A program made the translations under genes and the position numbers. Positions 33,733 through 42,712 of a stretch of DNA of 64,000 nucleotides are shown piece by piece. Positions within the stretch are counted from its first letter, which is position 1. Every line of letters starts with the position of its first letter. The stretch lies in contig UQWI01000009.1 in assembly GCA_900544765.1 (NCBI GenBank), forward strand, positions 62,001 to 126,000. Reading direction: 5' to 3'. The stretch comes from an uncultured Eubacteriales bacterium. Lineage in GTDB: Bacteria; Bacillota; Clostridia; Oscillospirales; Oscillospiraceae. Under the pieces are notes generated by a model. It made no database searches. It worked only from the letters and a program-made list of their open reading frames with translations, and was not told the origin of the DNA.

Positions 33733-35015
33733 CACTGCACGCACAGGAATACCCCCGCGCGGGCGACACCCTCTATTCCGGCCGGCTCGACAACGGCCTC
33801 GCCGTCTACGTCGTGCCCCGTCCGGGTTTCAGGAAGAAGCAGGCAATGCTCTCCGTGAACTACGGAGGCGCCACGAGGAGCTTCAGCCTCTCCGGCGGGC
33901 GCGTCGACACCCCGGCGGGCGTGGCGCATTTCCTCGAGCACAAGATGTTCGACCTGCCGGACGGCAACGCGCTGAACATCCTGACCGCCCGAGGCGCTGA
34001 GGCCAACGCCTACACCTCCGCGGACATGACTGCGTATTACTTCGAGTGCGGCGACGGCTTCTACGACAACCTCGAGCTGCTAATAAAATTCGTGACCACG
34101 CCGTACTTCACCGCCGAGAGCGTCGCCAAGGAGCAGGGCATCATTGGCCAGGAGATACGCATGACAGAGGACGACCCCCTCTTCACCCTGTACAACTCCA
34201 CCATGGCGGCCCTCTTTGACCACCACCCGGTGCGCGAAAGCGTAGCCGGCACGGTTGAGAGCATCGCCGGGATAGGCCCGGAGCTGCTCTACGACTGCCA
34301 CCGGGCGTTCTACGTCCCGTCCAACATGGCGCTCACCGTCTGCGGGGACGTGGAGCCGGAGCGCGTCGCGGAGATTGCCGCTCTCCATACCGCGCCCGAA
34401 TACGCCGCTCCCGCCGTGCCCGACTACGGCGGAATCGAGCCGCTCGAGCCCAGGGCAATGCGCGCCGAGAAGCGCATGGACGTCTCGGAGCCCATGTTCA
34501 TCGCTGCGGCGAAGCTGGATACAGCCCTGGAGCGGGGGGACGGCGCCCTGCGGCTCATAACCGTCGGCAGCCTGGCCGCGCGCTGCCTCTTCGGCCCGTC
34601 CAGCAGCTTCTACTACGGCCTCTACGCGGACGGCTATCTGCGAGGCAACTTCTTCCGCGACGTGAGCCCCCTGGCAGGAACGCTGCTCTTCGAGTGCGGC
34701 GGCTCCAGCCGGGACCCCGGGCTCGTCTACGAGCGCCTGTGCGAAACCCTCCGCGCCGCATCCAGGGACGGCGTCTGCCCAGAGGAGCTCGAAGCAGCCC
34801 GCCGCGCCGACTACGGCGCCACCCTGCGCAGCCTCGGCGAGCCCGGCGGCGTTTGCTCCGCCCTGGCCCGCTGCCACTTCGGCGGATACGGCCTGTACGA
34901 GAGCTTCGACGTGCTCAGCGGCGTGACCGCCGGAGACTGCACCGAGTTCCTGCGCATGTATCTGCCGCCAGAGCGGATACTGCTGTCGACCGTACTGCCC
35001 AAAGAAAGGACCTGA
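33729..35015 (+). CDS. M16-family zinc metallopeptidase (YfmH-type)
   Basis: 428 residues. The inverted zinc motif HFLEH is at 67-71 and the distal Glu is in EQGIIGQEIRM. It likely forms a heterodimer with the upstream protein, enclosing small peptides in a closed chamber; known relatives process signalling peptides or degrade short peptides in the cytoplasm. Translation is coupled to the upstream gene (ATGA). lgt follows closely, so the three genes form one operon. Confidence 0.92.
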   Translation: MTLHAQEYPRAGDTLYSGRLDNGLAVYVVPRPGFRKKQAMLSVNYGGATRSFSLSGGRVDTPAGVAHFLEHKMFDLPDGNALNILTARGAEANAYTSADMTAYYFECGDGFYDNLELLIKFVTTPYFTAESVAKEQGIIGQEIRMTEDDPLFTLYNSTMAALFDHHPVRESVAGTVESIAGIGPELLYDCHRAFYVPSNMALTVCGDVEPERVAEIAALHTAPEYAAPAVPDYGGIEPLEPRAMRAEKRMDVSEPMFIAAAKLDTALERGDGALRLITVGSLAARCLFGPSSSFYYGLYADGYLRGNFFRDVSPLAGTLLFECGGSSRDPGLVYERLCETLRAASRDGVCPEELEAARRADYGATLRSLGEPGGVCSALARCHFGGYGLYESFDVLSGVTAGDCTEFLRMYLPPERILLSTVLPKERT

Positions 35016-35035
35016 TTCGATTGGAAATACCTACT

Positions 35036-36055
35036 ATGATGCGTGATGCCGCGATAAGCTTTCCCATGCTCGGCGACCTCACGCTGAATTTCCCGGCCAG
35101 CTTCACCTTCAGCCTCTTCGGCCACGAGTTCACCATCTATCTGTACGGCATAGTCATGGCGATAGCCTTCCTGGCCGCAGTGTTCTACGCCAGCCGCAAG
35201 GCTCCCAAGCTGGGCATAAAGAGCGACGACATCTTCTCGCTGGTGCTCTGGGTGCTGCCCATCGCCATTGTCGGCTGCCGAATCTACTATGTCATCAGCG
35301 AGTGGGACCGCTACAAGGACAACCTCATCGACATCTTCAAAATCTGGGAGGGCGGCATCGCCATGTACGGCGGCACCATCGCAGGCGCCCTGACCATCGT
35401 CGTATGGTCGCACTTCAAGAAGATACCGATTGGGGCTACCCTCGACGTGGGCGGCTCGGCCCTGATACTGGGCCAGGTAATCGGGCGCTGGGCCAACTTC
35501 GTCAACCGCGAGGCCTTCGGCTATCAGACCGACGTGTTCTGCCGCATGGGCCTGACCCGCCCAGGCGAGGAAACCGTATACGTCCATCCCACCTTCCTGT
35601 ACGAGAGCCTGTGGAACCTCGTCGGCTTCCTAATCATAAACTTCTACTGGTACCGCAAGGACCACAGGAAGTACGACGGGCAAATCTTTATCTTCTATGT
35701 GTTCTGGTACGGCACCGGCCGCGCCATGGTGGAGGGGCTGCGCACCGACAGCCTCTACATACCCGGCACCAACATCCGCACCAGCCAGCTTGTCGCCGCC
35801 TGCAGCGCCGTAATCGCGCTTATCATCCTGCTCGTGAACATCAAGCGGCCGCACAAGCCCACCTTTGCCAGCGTACAGGCCGCCGAGGCCGCCGCAGCCG
35901 AGGCCGCCGCTGACAGCGCGCCAGATAACGCCGAGGCTGAAAGCACCGAGGCCGAACTCTCCGGCGCCGAAGCCGCCGCAGCTGAGGCCTCCGAAGAGGC
36001 CGGGGCCGGCTCCACCGCAAGCGAAAGCGCCCCAGGCGGGGACTCCAACGAATGA
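35036..36055 (+). CDS. lgt: Prolipoprotein diacylglyceryl transferase with an acidic Ala/Glu-rich tail
   Basis: 340 residues; transfers diacylglycerol from phosphatidylglycerol to the lipobox Cys of prolipoproteins. Seven membrane helices fill residues 25-280. Signatures are IWEGGIAMYGGTIAG and the Lgt box GRWANFVNREAFG; the Tyr/Arg/Glu-rich segment FWYGTGRAMVEGLRTDSLY follows. The last 60 residues are low complexity (Ala/Glu/Ser), which is not typical of Lgt. ATG 35036 is preferred from family alignment (ISFPMLG near the start); a TTG at 35022 with AAAGGA upstream is an alternative. Confidence 0.94.
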   Translation: MMRDAAISFPMLGDLTLNFPASFTFSLFGHEFTIYLYGIVMAIAFLAAVFYASRKAPKLGIKSDDIFSLVLWVLPIAIVGCRIYYVISEWDRYKDNLIDIFKIWEGGIAMYGGTIAGALTIVVWSHFKKIPIGATLDVGGSALILGQVIGRWANFVNREAFGYQTDVFCRMGLTRPGEETVYVHPTFLYESLWNLVGFLIINFYWYRKDHRKYDGQIFIFYVFWYGTGRAMVEGLRTDSLYIPGTNIRTSQLVAACSAVIALIILLVNIKRPHKPTFASVQAAEAAAAEAAADSAPDNAEAESTEAELSGAEAAAAEASEEAGAGSTASESAPGGDSNE

Positions 36056-36091
36056 GCCATTTCATTTCAATACTACCAGGAGGAAATCAAA

Positions 36092-36610
36092 ATGTCTGAC
36101 TACAGCGAGCTTCTCAATTCGCTAAAGGCTGCGGCGGGCAGCGCCGCAAACATCGCCCGCGATTTGGCCGGAAACGCCACTGAAAAGGCGCGCACCCTGG
36201 CCGGCGGGGCCGGTGAAAGGGCCCGTGCCGCCACGCGCATAGCCAAGCTGAAGCTTGACGAGACGGCCAAGCGCGATGAGCGCGAAAAGGCCTACGCCGA
36301 GATAGGCCGCATGTATTTCGAGAGCGTGGACAAGCGCAACCCCGGTGAGCACTATGTGCGCCTCTTCGACCAGGTGATGCTCTGCAACGCGGCCATAGAG
36401 CGCATGGAGACCGAGATGCGTGAGCTCAAGAGCGTTTTCGAGAGCGAGGACGAGGAGGCCGACTTCTCCGTCATTGTCTCCGAGGCCGAGTACAAGGCCG
36501 AGGGTGAAGCCGAAGCCGAGGACACCGGCGACGAGGACAGCGCCGGTATCGAGGTGGAGATAACCATCGAGAAGGACGAGGACAAAGCCGAAGACAAGCC
36601 CGAAGAATAA
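36092..36610 (+). CDS. Acidic coiled-coil protein of unknown function
   Basis: 172 residues, no signal peptide or membrane helix. The first 60 are Ala-rich and amphipathic (LAGNATEKARTLAGGAGERA). The middle (about 60-115) is predicted helix or coiled coil (AYAEIGRMYFESV, NAAIERMETEMRELKSVF). The last 50 are strongly acidic (Glu/Asp/Ala). Short helical proteins of this type are widespread in Oscillospirales and are usually unannotated. It lies 36 bp after lgt with SD AGGAGG, thus probably in the same operon, and is followed by a terminator. Confidence 0.8.
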   Translation: MSDYSELLNSLKAAAGSAANIARDLAGNATEKARTLAGGAGERARAATRIAKLKLDETAKRDEREKAYAEIGRMYFESVDKRNPGEHYVRLFDQVMLCNAAIERMETEMRELKSVFESEDEEADFSVIVSEAEYKAEGEAEAEDTGDEDSAGIEVEITIEKDEDKAEDKPEE

Positions 36611-36618
36611 CGCCGCAA

Positions 36619-36650
36619 AGACGGAGGGTCAGCTCCCTCCGTCTTTTTTT
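36619..36650 (+). terminator. Intrinsic terminator of the M16-lgt operon
   Basis: AGACGGAGGG, 6-nt loop, CCCTCCGTCT, then TTTTTT. Confidence 0.95.
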
Positions 36651-36683
36651 GCACAAAGCGATAAAGTTTTTGGCAAAAAGGTG

Positions 36684-36712
36684 TTGACAAAAGCCGCGCG
36701 AGCTGTTATTAT
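36684..36712 (+). promoter_or_regulatory. Promoter of the tRNA operon
   Basis: TTGACA, 17-bp spacer, TATTAT, placing the start of transcription about 13 bp before tRNA-Thr. Confidence 0.85.
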
Positions 36713-36731
36713 AGTCGTCGCCGGTAATTGC

Positions 36732-36807
36732 GCTGGTATAGCTCAGTCGGTAGAGCAGCTGATTTGTAATCAGCAGGTCGGGGGTTCGAGTCCGTCTACC
36801 AGCTCCA
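36732..36807 (+). tRNA. tRNA-Thr (anticodon TGT)
   Basis: 76 nt with a 7-bp acceptor stem (GCTGGTA/TACCAGC), anticodon loop TTTGTAA, T-loop GTTCGAG and encoded CCA end. All four arms can be drawn. Confidence 0.97.
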
Positions 36808-36869
36808 CCAGGGGGCCAAACAGCTGGCCGTGCTTGTGCTTCCTACGTCAATCCGGTGCAAGTAAATAT

Positions 36870-36954
36870 GGGGGTGTTCCCGAGTGGCCAAAGGGGACAG
36901 ACTGTAAATCTGCTGGCAATGCCTACGGTGGTTCGAATCCACCCGCCCCCACCA
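36870..36954 (+). tRNA. tRNA-Tyr (anticodon GTA)
   Basis: 85 nt, class II with a long variable arm. Acceptor stem GGGGGTG/CGCCCCC (one G-T pair), anticodon loop CTGTAAA, T-loop GTTCGAA and encoded CCA. It lies 62 bp after tRNA-Thr, so they are probably co-transcribed. Confidence 0.97.
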
Positions 36955-36988
36955 AAAATCCCGACCGTTTTTGCGGCCGGGATTTTTT
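36955..36988 (+). terminator. Intrinsic terminator after tRNA-Tyr
   Basis: AAAAATCCCG-A-CCG stem with a short loop and CGG-C-CGGGATTTTTT; one A-C mismatch. Confidence 0.85.
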
Positions 36989-37048
36989 GCTGTATGGCTT
37001 TTGCGCCGCCCATATGGCGGCCCGTTCTTCTCACGAGGTGAAGCTGTT

Positions 37049-37755
37049 TTGAAAGACGCGATAATCCCCCTGAAAAATACGTTTGACTTTGGCTGCGGCC
37101 CGGAGGCGATATATCCCACGCTGCTGTGCTCAGGCGGCGGGGCCGTGCTGGCAGACTGCGGCTACGCGGGCTTCCTGCCGTTCATTGAGGACGCCATGCA
37201 GGCGTCAGGGCTCTCGCCCGAGGCGCTGACGGGCGTTATAGTCACCCACCACGACCACGACCACATGGGCGCTCTCGCCGCCTCAAGGCCAAATACCCAA
37301 ATGTGACGGTCTATGCCGGAGCTGTTGAATCCGAGTACATAGCCGGGCGCAGAAAAGCCCTGCGCCTTGAGCAGGCCGAGGCCCTGCAGTCCGCCCTGCC
37401 CACAGAGCAGCAGCCTGCCGGAGAGGCCTTTATATCTATGCTTAAGGGTGTTGAGCCCGCCGAAGTGGACGTCACGCTTCGCGGCGGCGACGTGCTGGAC
37501 ATCTGCGGCGGCTGTGAGGTTATAGACACCCCGGGCCACACGCCCGGACACATCTCGCTGTACCTGCCCGCGCAGGGCACAGTCGTCACCGGAGACGCAA
37601 TGGTGCTGGAGCAGGGCTTGCCTGCCGTCGCAAACCCGCAGTTTGCTTTCGACCTGGCCGCCGCTCAGGCCTCTCTGGAAAGGCTTGTGGATCTGGGCGC
37701 CGCACGGTATATATGCTATCATGGCGGAGAGTATATACCCGGGTCAAATTTGTGA
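37049..37755 (+). pseudogene. Metallo-beta-lactamase-fold hydrolase, frameshifted
   Basis: Two adjacent frames make one MBL protein. The first (TTG 37049, SD GAGGTG) contains VIVTHHDHDHMGALAA and stops at 37306. The second frame continues with KYPNVTVYAG in the same reading as the homologues, then DTPGHTPGHISLY and VTGDAMV. Restoring one C in the run at about 37281-37284 (GCCGCCTCAAGG to GCCGCCCTCAAGG) joins them into about 235 residues. All metal ligands (HHDHDH, H in PGHTPGH, D in GDAMV) are otherwise intact. Either a recent inactivating deletion or a sequencing error. Confidence 0.8.
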
Positions 37756-37815
37756 GACTCCCTGATATTTTTCCGGATAGTCATATCATTAACACAAATA
37801 AAATTGTCTAAACGC

Positions 37816-37844
37816 TTGCATTAACGCCTCTTATTGTGTAAAAT
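37816..37844 (+). promoter_or_regulatory. Predicted gdhA promoter
   Basis: TTGCAT, 17-bp spacer, TAAAAT, about 60 bp upstream of the ATG. Confidence 0.6.
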
Positions 37845-37859
37845 ATAAGCATACGCTGA

Positions 37860-39254
<1,395 letters not shown>

Positions 39255-39275
39255 TTCCAACTAAACATTTACAGC

Positions 39276-39306
39276 AAGTCTCCATCCCTCAAGGGATGGA
39301 GACTTT
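39276..39306 (+). terminator. Intrinsic terminator of gdhA
   Basis: AAGTCTCCATCCC, loop TCAA, GGGATGGAGACTTT. Confidence 0.88.
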
Positions 39307-39369
39307 GCACTTTTAGGAATAAACGAGCTGACGTCTTCGTCAAATTTCAAGAACAATGGAGGGGTGCGT

Positions 39370-39699
39370 GTGCTCGTACTTTTTGAGCTTGTGGTCGCGG
39401 AGGCTGTTCAGATTGTGCTGCTCATCGCGCTGTACATAGCCCACCGTGCCGGAAAGCTGAAAAGAGTAAAAGCCGGTTACATCGTATGCGCAGTCACGCT
39501 CATCACGCTGGCGCTCATAGTGGGGCAGAACGTATGGATACAGTACAACTTGGACAACTTTCCGCTAAGGCAGCATGGCACCGTCTGGGAAACATCCGAC
39601 GGCTCCATCCGGCTGAGCGTCGGCTCTCAGGGTGAGCAGGATATGGAAACCCTGTATGAAGGCGAGTACCGCGCGGCCCGGCTTGACAGCTATGGCTAG
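39370..39699 (+). CDS. Small membrane protein of unknown function, probably truncated by an amber codon
   Basis: 109 residues to a TAG at 39697-39699, GTG start with GGAGG 7 nt upstream. One or two membrane helices (about 3-24 and 36-58) precede an extracytoplasmic domain. The same frame stays open for 45 more codons past the TAG (39700-39837) and keeps protein-like composition, ending in RIVLERVDGA. The intact ancestor was probably 155 residues. No homologue recognised. Confidence 0.6.
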   Translation: MLVLFELVVAEAVQIVLLIALYIAHRAGKLKRVKAGYIVCAVTLITLALIVGQNVWIQYNLDNFPLRQHGTVWETSDGSIRLSVGSQGEQDMETLYEGEYRAARLDSYG

Positions 39700-39837
39700 C
39701 CGTGGCCCAACGTCGTAATCATGCTCGACAGCTGCCCAATAGTCAACACGGGGGCCTGGCATATGGCGGGCAGCGGCAAAATGGTGATACGCAGCGACGG
39801 GGAGCGCATTGTCCTTGAGCGCGTGGACGGCGCGTGA
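39700..39837 (+). other. In-frame continuation after the amber stop
   Basis: Codons after TAG read PWPNVVIMLDSC and further to a TGA at 39835-39837. No SD and no good start for a separate gene, so this is best seen as the detached C-terminus of the preceding protein. Confidence 0.5.
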
Positions 39838-40017
39838 GCTGCGTTGACGGTGCCGTCGCGGTGTGATAAAATTGCAGGCTGAGCGGGGAAGGCCTTTTTC
39901 GGGCCTTTTCCCGCCGGATATGTTTTTAAGCCCGGAGAAACACACCGCCATGGAGCTTGTGATGCGCTGCTCTCCGCTCATGTCGCGGCATGCAGGGATT
40001 TGAAAGGAGTTTTCAGT

Positions 40018-40980
40018 ATGAAACTTGTCGTTCTCGACGGCTACACCGAGAACCCCGGCGATTTGAGCTGGGACGCGCTCCGCCGTTTCGGCGAGCTCAC
40101 GGTCTACGAGCGCACCTCAGACGACCAGAGCGAAGTGGCCGAGCGCATAAAAGGCGCGGACATCGTCGTCGCCAACAAGACGCCCATCCGGGCGGAAGTG
40201 ATAAATTCCGCCGGCGCGCTCAAGTACATCACCATCCTCGCCACGGGCTACGACATAGTGGACGTCGCTGCGGCACGAGCCCGCGGCATCCCGGTCAGCA
40301 ACGTCCCGTCCTACGGCACGGCGGCCGTTGCGCAGTTCGCCATAGCCATGCTGCTCGAGATATGCCACCACGTCGCCCACCACAGCGAGACGGTGCACGC
40401 AGGGCGCTGGGAGAGCTGCGCCGACTGGTGCTACTGGGATTACCCTCTCATAGAGCTGGACGGCAAGACGATGGGCATCATCGGCTTCGGCCGCATCGGG
40501 CAGCAGACCGGCCGCATTGCGAAGGCGCTGGGTATGCACATCCTCGCCACGGGCAGCCGTCCGACCGACGCGGGCCGCGAGATAGCCGACTACGTCGAGC
40601 TCGACGAGCTGCTTGCGCGCTCCGACGTCATATCCCTGCACTGTCCGCTCTTCCCATCCACGCGCGGCATCATAAGCCGTGAGAACATCGCCAGGATGAA
40701 GGACGGGGTCATACTGCTGAACAACTCGCGCGGCGCGCTCGTGGATGAGCAGGCCCTGGCAGACGCCCTCAACTCCGGCAAGGTCTACGCCGCCGGTCTG
40801 GACGTCGTCTCCACTGAGCCCATACGCGGCGACAACCCGCTGCTGAAGGCGAAGAACTGCTTCATCACCCCGCACATATCCTGGGCTCCGAAGGAGGCGC
40901 GCGAGCGCATAATGGACTGCACCGTTAAGAACATCGAGGCCTTCCTCGACGGCAAGCCCGTCAACGTGGTGAACGGCTGA
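40018..40980 (+). CDS. D-2-hydroxyacid dehydrogenase (hydroxypyruvate/glycerate dehydrogenase-like)
   Basis: 320 residues of the D-isomer-specific 2-hydroxyacid dehydrogenase family. NAD-binding loop GFGRIGQQTG at about 162-171; catalytic Arg in NNSRGALVDE, Glu in DVVSTEP and His in ITPHISWAP. It reduces a 2-oxoacid such as hydroxypyruvate or glyoxylate to the D-hydroxyacid; exact substrate unknown. SD AAAGGAG lies before ATG 40018. Monocistronic, with a terminator shared with the convergent CoA-transferase gene. Confidence 0.92.
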   Translation: MKLVVLDGYTENPGDLSWDALRRFGELTVYERTSDDQSEVAERIKGADIVVANKTPIRAEVINSAGALKYITILATGYDIVDVAAARARGIPVSNVPSYGTAAVAQFAIAMLLEICHHVAHHSETVHAGRWESCADWCYWDYPLIELDGKTMGIIGFGRIGQQTGRIAKALGMHILATGSRPTDAGREIADYVELDELLARSDVISLHCPLFPSTRGIISRENIARMKDGVILLNNSRGALVDEQALADALNSGKVYAAGLDVVSTEPIRGDNPLLKAKNCFITPHISWAPKEARERIMDCTVKNIEAFLDGKPVNVVNG

Positions 40981-41000
40981 GGCCGGAACCTGCAAGACAG

Positions 41001-41033
41001 AAAAAACGCCGCCTGCCGTGTCGGCAGGCGGCG
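41001..41033. terminator. Intrinsic terminator between convergent genes
   Basis: CGCCGCCTGCC / GGCAGGCGGCG stem with a 5-nt loop; AAAAAA on the left gives a T6 tract for the minus-strand but transcript. Confidence 0.88.
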
Positions 41034-41042
41034 CTTATTGTG

Positions 41043-42380
41043 TCACACCTTATTGCTTCTACGCCAGATGCGCTGCGCCTCGGCGGCCTTTATGAGCTCG
41101 TCGCGGTGCTCGGGCGCGGCGAGGGAAATTATCTTCTCCGCGCGCTCCCAGGTGCTGGCCCCGGCCAGGTTCACGACGCCGTACTCGGTGGCAACGTAGT
41201 AGGCCTGGCTGCGCGGGCTGGTCACTATGTCGCCCGCGTTGAAGTAGGGGGAAATGCGGCTCTTGACCGTGCCGTCCTTGGCCTTGTAGGTGCTGGACAT
41301 GCAGATGAAGGCCTTGCCGCCCCGGCTCATCGCCGCCCCGGTGAGGAAGTCGACCTGGCCGCCCGTGCCGCTTATCTGGCGGGTACCGGAGCTCTCGGAG
41401 CTGACCTGGCCGTAGAGGTCTATGCCAACGCAGGAGTTGAGCGAGATAAAGTTGTCTATGCTGGCCACGACGTTGATATCGTTGACGTAGCTGATGGGGT
41501 AGGCCGCCACGCCCGGGTTCCAGTCAATCCAGTCGTAGAGCGCCTGAGTGCCCGCGCCTATGCCGAAAACGGCCTTGTTGCGGTCTATGGTCTTGCGGCG
41601 GTTGGTTATCTTGCCCGCGGTAAAGAGCCTGTAGAAAGCGTCTGTGGCGAACTCGGTGTGCATGCCGAGGTCCTTGAGGTCGCTCTCGGCTATCATGGTA
41701 CCCAGAGCGTCCGGTACGCCGCCTATGCCGAGCTGGATAGTTGCGCCGTCGCAGATGTATGGTATTACGTTTGCGGCTATGGCCTTGTCGACCTCGCTCG
41801 GGGCCTTGCTGGGCAGCTGTATGGCCGGGCCGTGCTCGCCTTCGACCACGAAGTCCACCTCGGAGATATGCACGCTCTCATCCTGGCCGCCCATGGCGTG
41901 GGGCAGCCCGTCAAGCACCTCGATAACCACGACGTCGGCGTTGTCTATGTAGGCTCTGGCGTTGCCCGTACCGATGGAGAGGTTGAAATAGCCGTGCTTG
42001 TCCATGGGCGCCGCTCCGACAAAGGCCACGTTTATGTGCAGGAAGTTGTCGTAGTACCAGCGCAGGTTGCGGTAGAGCATCGGCTGGTAGTAGCACAGTC
42101 CCCGGTCGGCGAGCTTGCGCTCATACCCGGTGAGGTGCCATGAGTTGTAGGTGAAATGCTTCTGCTCAGGGTCGCACTCCACGGCCTCTATGGGCCCGTA
42201 GCAGAGTATGCCGCGTATCTTCACATCGGTCAGCTCGTCGCGCCGCTTGGCAAGCGCGGCGTCGCAGAGCTTCGGGAAGGCCACGCCGGCGCCGTATTCG
42301 ACCCAGTCCCCGCTCTTTACAAGCGCGGCGGCCTGCTCCGGCGTACACAGTTTGCTTTTGTATTCACTTATGTAGTCCAT
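41043..42380 (-). CDS. but: Butyryl-CoA:acetate CoA-transferase
   Basis: 445 residues closely matching the enzyme that completes butyrate synthesis in gut Firmicutes by moving CoA from butyryl-CoA to acetate. Signatures are the N-terminus MDYISEYKSKL, the catalytic Glu predicted at E243 (LGMHTEF), the glycine loop GIGGVPDAL (219-226) and QISGTGGQVDFLTGAAMSRGG. 4-hydroxybutyrate CoA-transferase is a near relative and cannot be fully excluded. SD AGGAGG precedes ATG. It stands alone, without bcd-etf-hbd-crt neighbours, as is common for but. A GC-rich leader of about 165 nt precedes it. Confidence 0.92.
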   Translation of the reverse strand: MDYISEYKSKLCTPEQAAALVKSGDWVEYGAGVAFPKLCDAALAKRRDELTDVKIRGILCYGPIEAVECDPEQKHFTYNSWHLTGYERKLADRGLCYYQPMLYRNLRWYYDNFLHINVAFVGAAPMDKHGYFNLSIGTGNARAYIDNADVVVIEVLDGLPHAMGGQDESVHISEVDFVVEGEHGPAIQLPSKAPSEVDKAIAANVIPYICDGATIQLGIGGVPDALGTMIAESDLKDLGMHTEFATDAFYRLFTAGKITNRRKTIDRNKAVFGIGAGTQALYDWIDWNPGVAAYPISYVNDINVVASIDNFISLNSCVGIDLYGQVSSESSGTRQISGTGGQVDFLTGAAMSRGGKAFICMSSTYKAKDGTVKSRISPYFNAGDIVTSPRSQAYYVATEYGVVNLAGASTWERAEKIISLAAPEHRDELIKAAEAQRIWRRSNKV

Positions 42381-42549
42381 ATTTTACCTCCTGAAATTAG
42401 CCGCGCACACATTGCCGCGTACCGCGTTTCCTTCGGCCCCGGGCCGTCCCGGAGCCAGGCGGTTACTCCGTTCCTCCTCAAAACGAGGCACCGCCGGACT
42501 TCACCGTCAGTCCGCGTTCCCAAGCGCTGCAGCAGCTTCTGCGGGCGTA

Positions 42550-42569
42550 CTGATATTATCTCATATCAG
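42550..42569. promoter_or_regulatory. Palindrome over the but promoter
   Basis: CTGATAT, 6 bp, ATATCAG. It overlaps the predicted -10 of but and sits just upstream of the cardiolipin synthase promoter, a position suited to an operator. Confidence 0.4.
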
Positions 42570-42587
42570 GGCGCAATTGCGCAAGTA

Positions 42588-42616
42588 TCGACAATTTGAA
42601 GGCAATATGGTATAAT
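42588..42616 (+). promoter_or_regulatory. Promoter of the cardiolipin synthase gene
   Basis: TCGACA, 17-bp spacer, TATAAT with a TGG extension. Confidence 0.75.
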
Positions 42617-42712
42617 TAAGCTCACAAACAAGCGCACAATGTCCGCTGTGAGGCATCGTGCGCCGCAAAACGGCGCGCGCACCAAACAAATTGCGAAAGG
42701 TGGTGTATCCGC

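Larger units (their letters stand above)
42381..42712. other. Divergent region: but leader and cardiolipin synthase promoter
   Basis: 332 bp. Minus strand: TTGCGC, 18 bp, GATAAT (42555-42584) is a possible but promoter, followed by a GC-rich leader that can form several stems (GGACT/AGTCC, CCTC/GAGG inside GGCGGT/ACCGCC). Palindrome CTGATAT-N6-ATATCAG at 42550-42569. Plus strand: promoter 42588-42616. I cannot assign the leader to a known riboswitch class. Confidence 0.55.

Noticed and set aside
39565..39981. Minus-strand frame over the amber-interrupted gene
   Set aside because: No SD or motif; the plus-strand frame has membrane helices and an SD, so is preferred.
42381..42549. Cobalamin, ZTP or T-box riboswitch in the but leader
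   Set aside because: Some short similarities (GGGAA, CCGCCTGG) but the conserved cores and the T-box sequence are missing.
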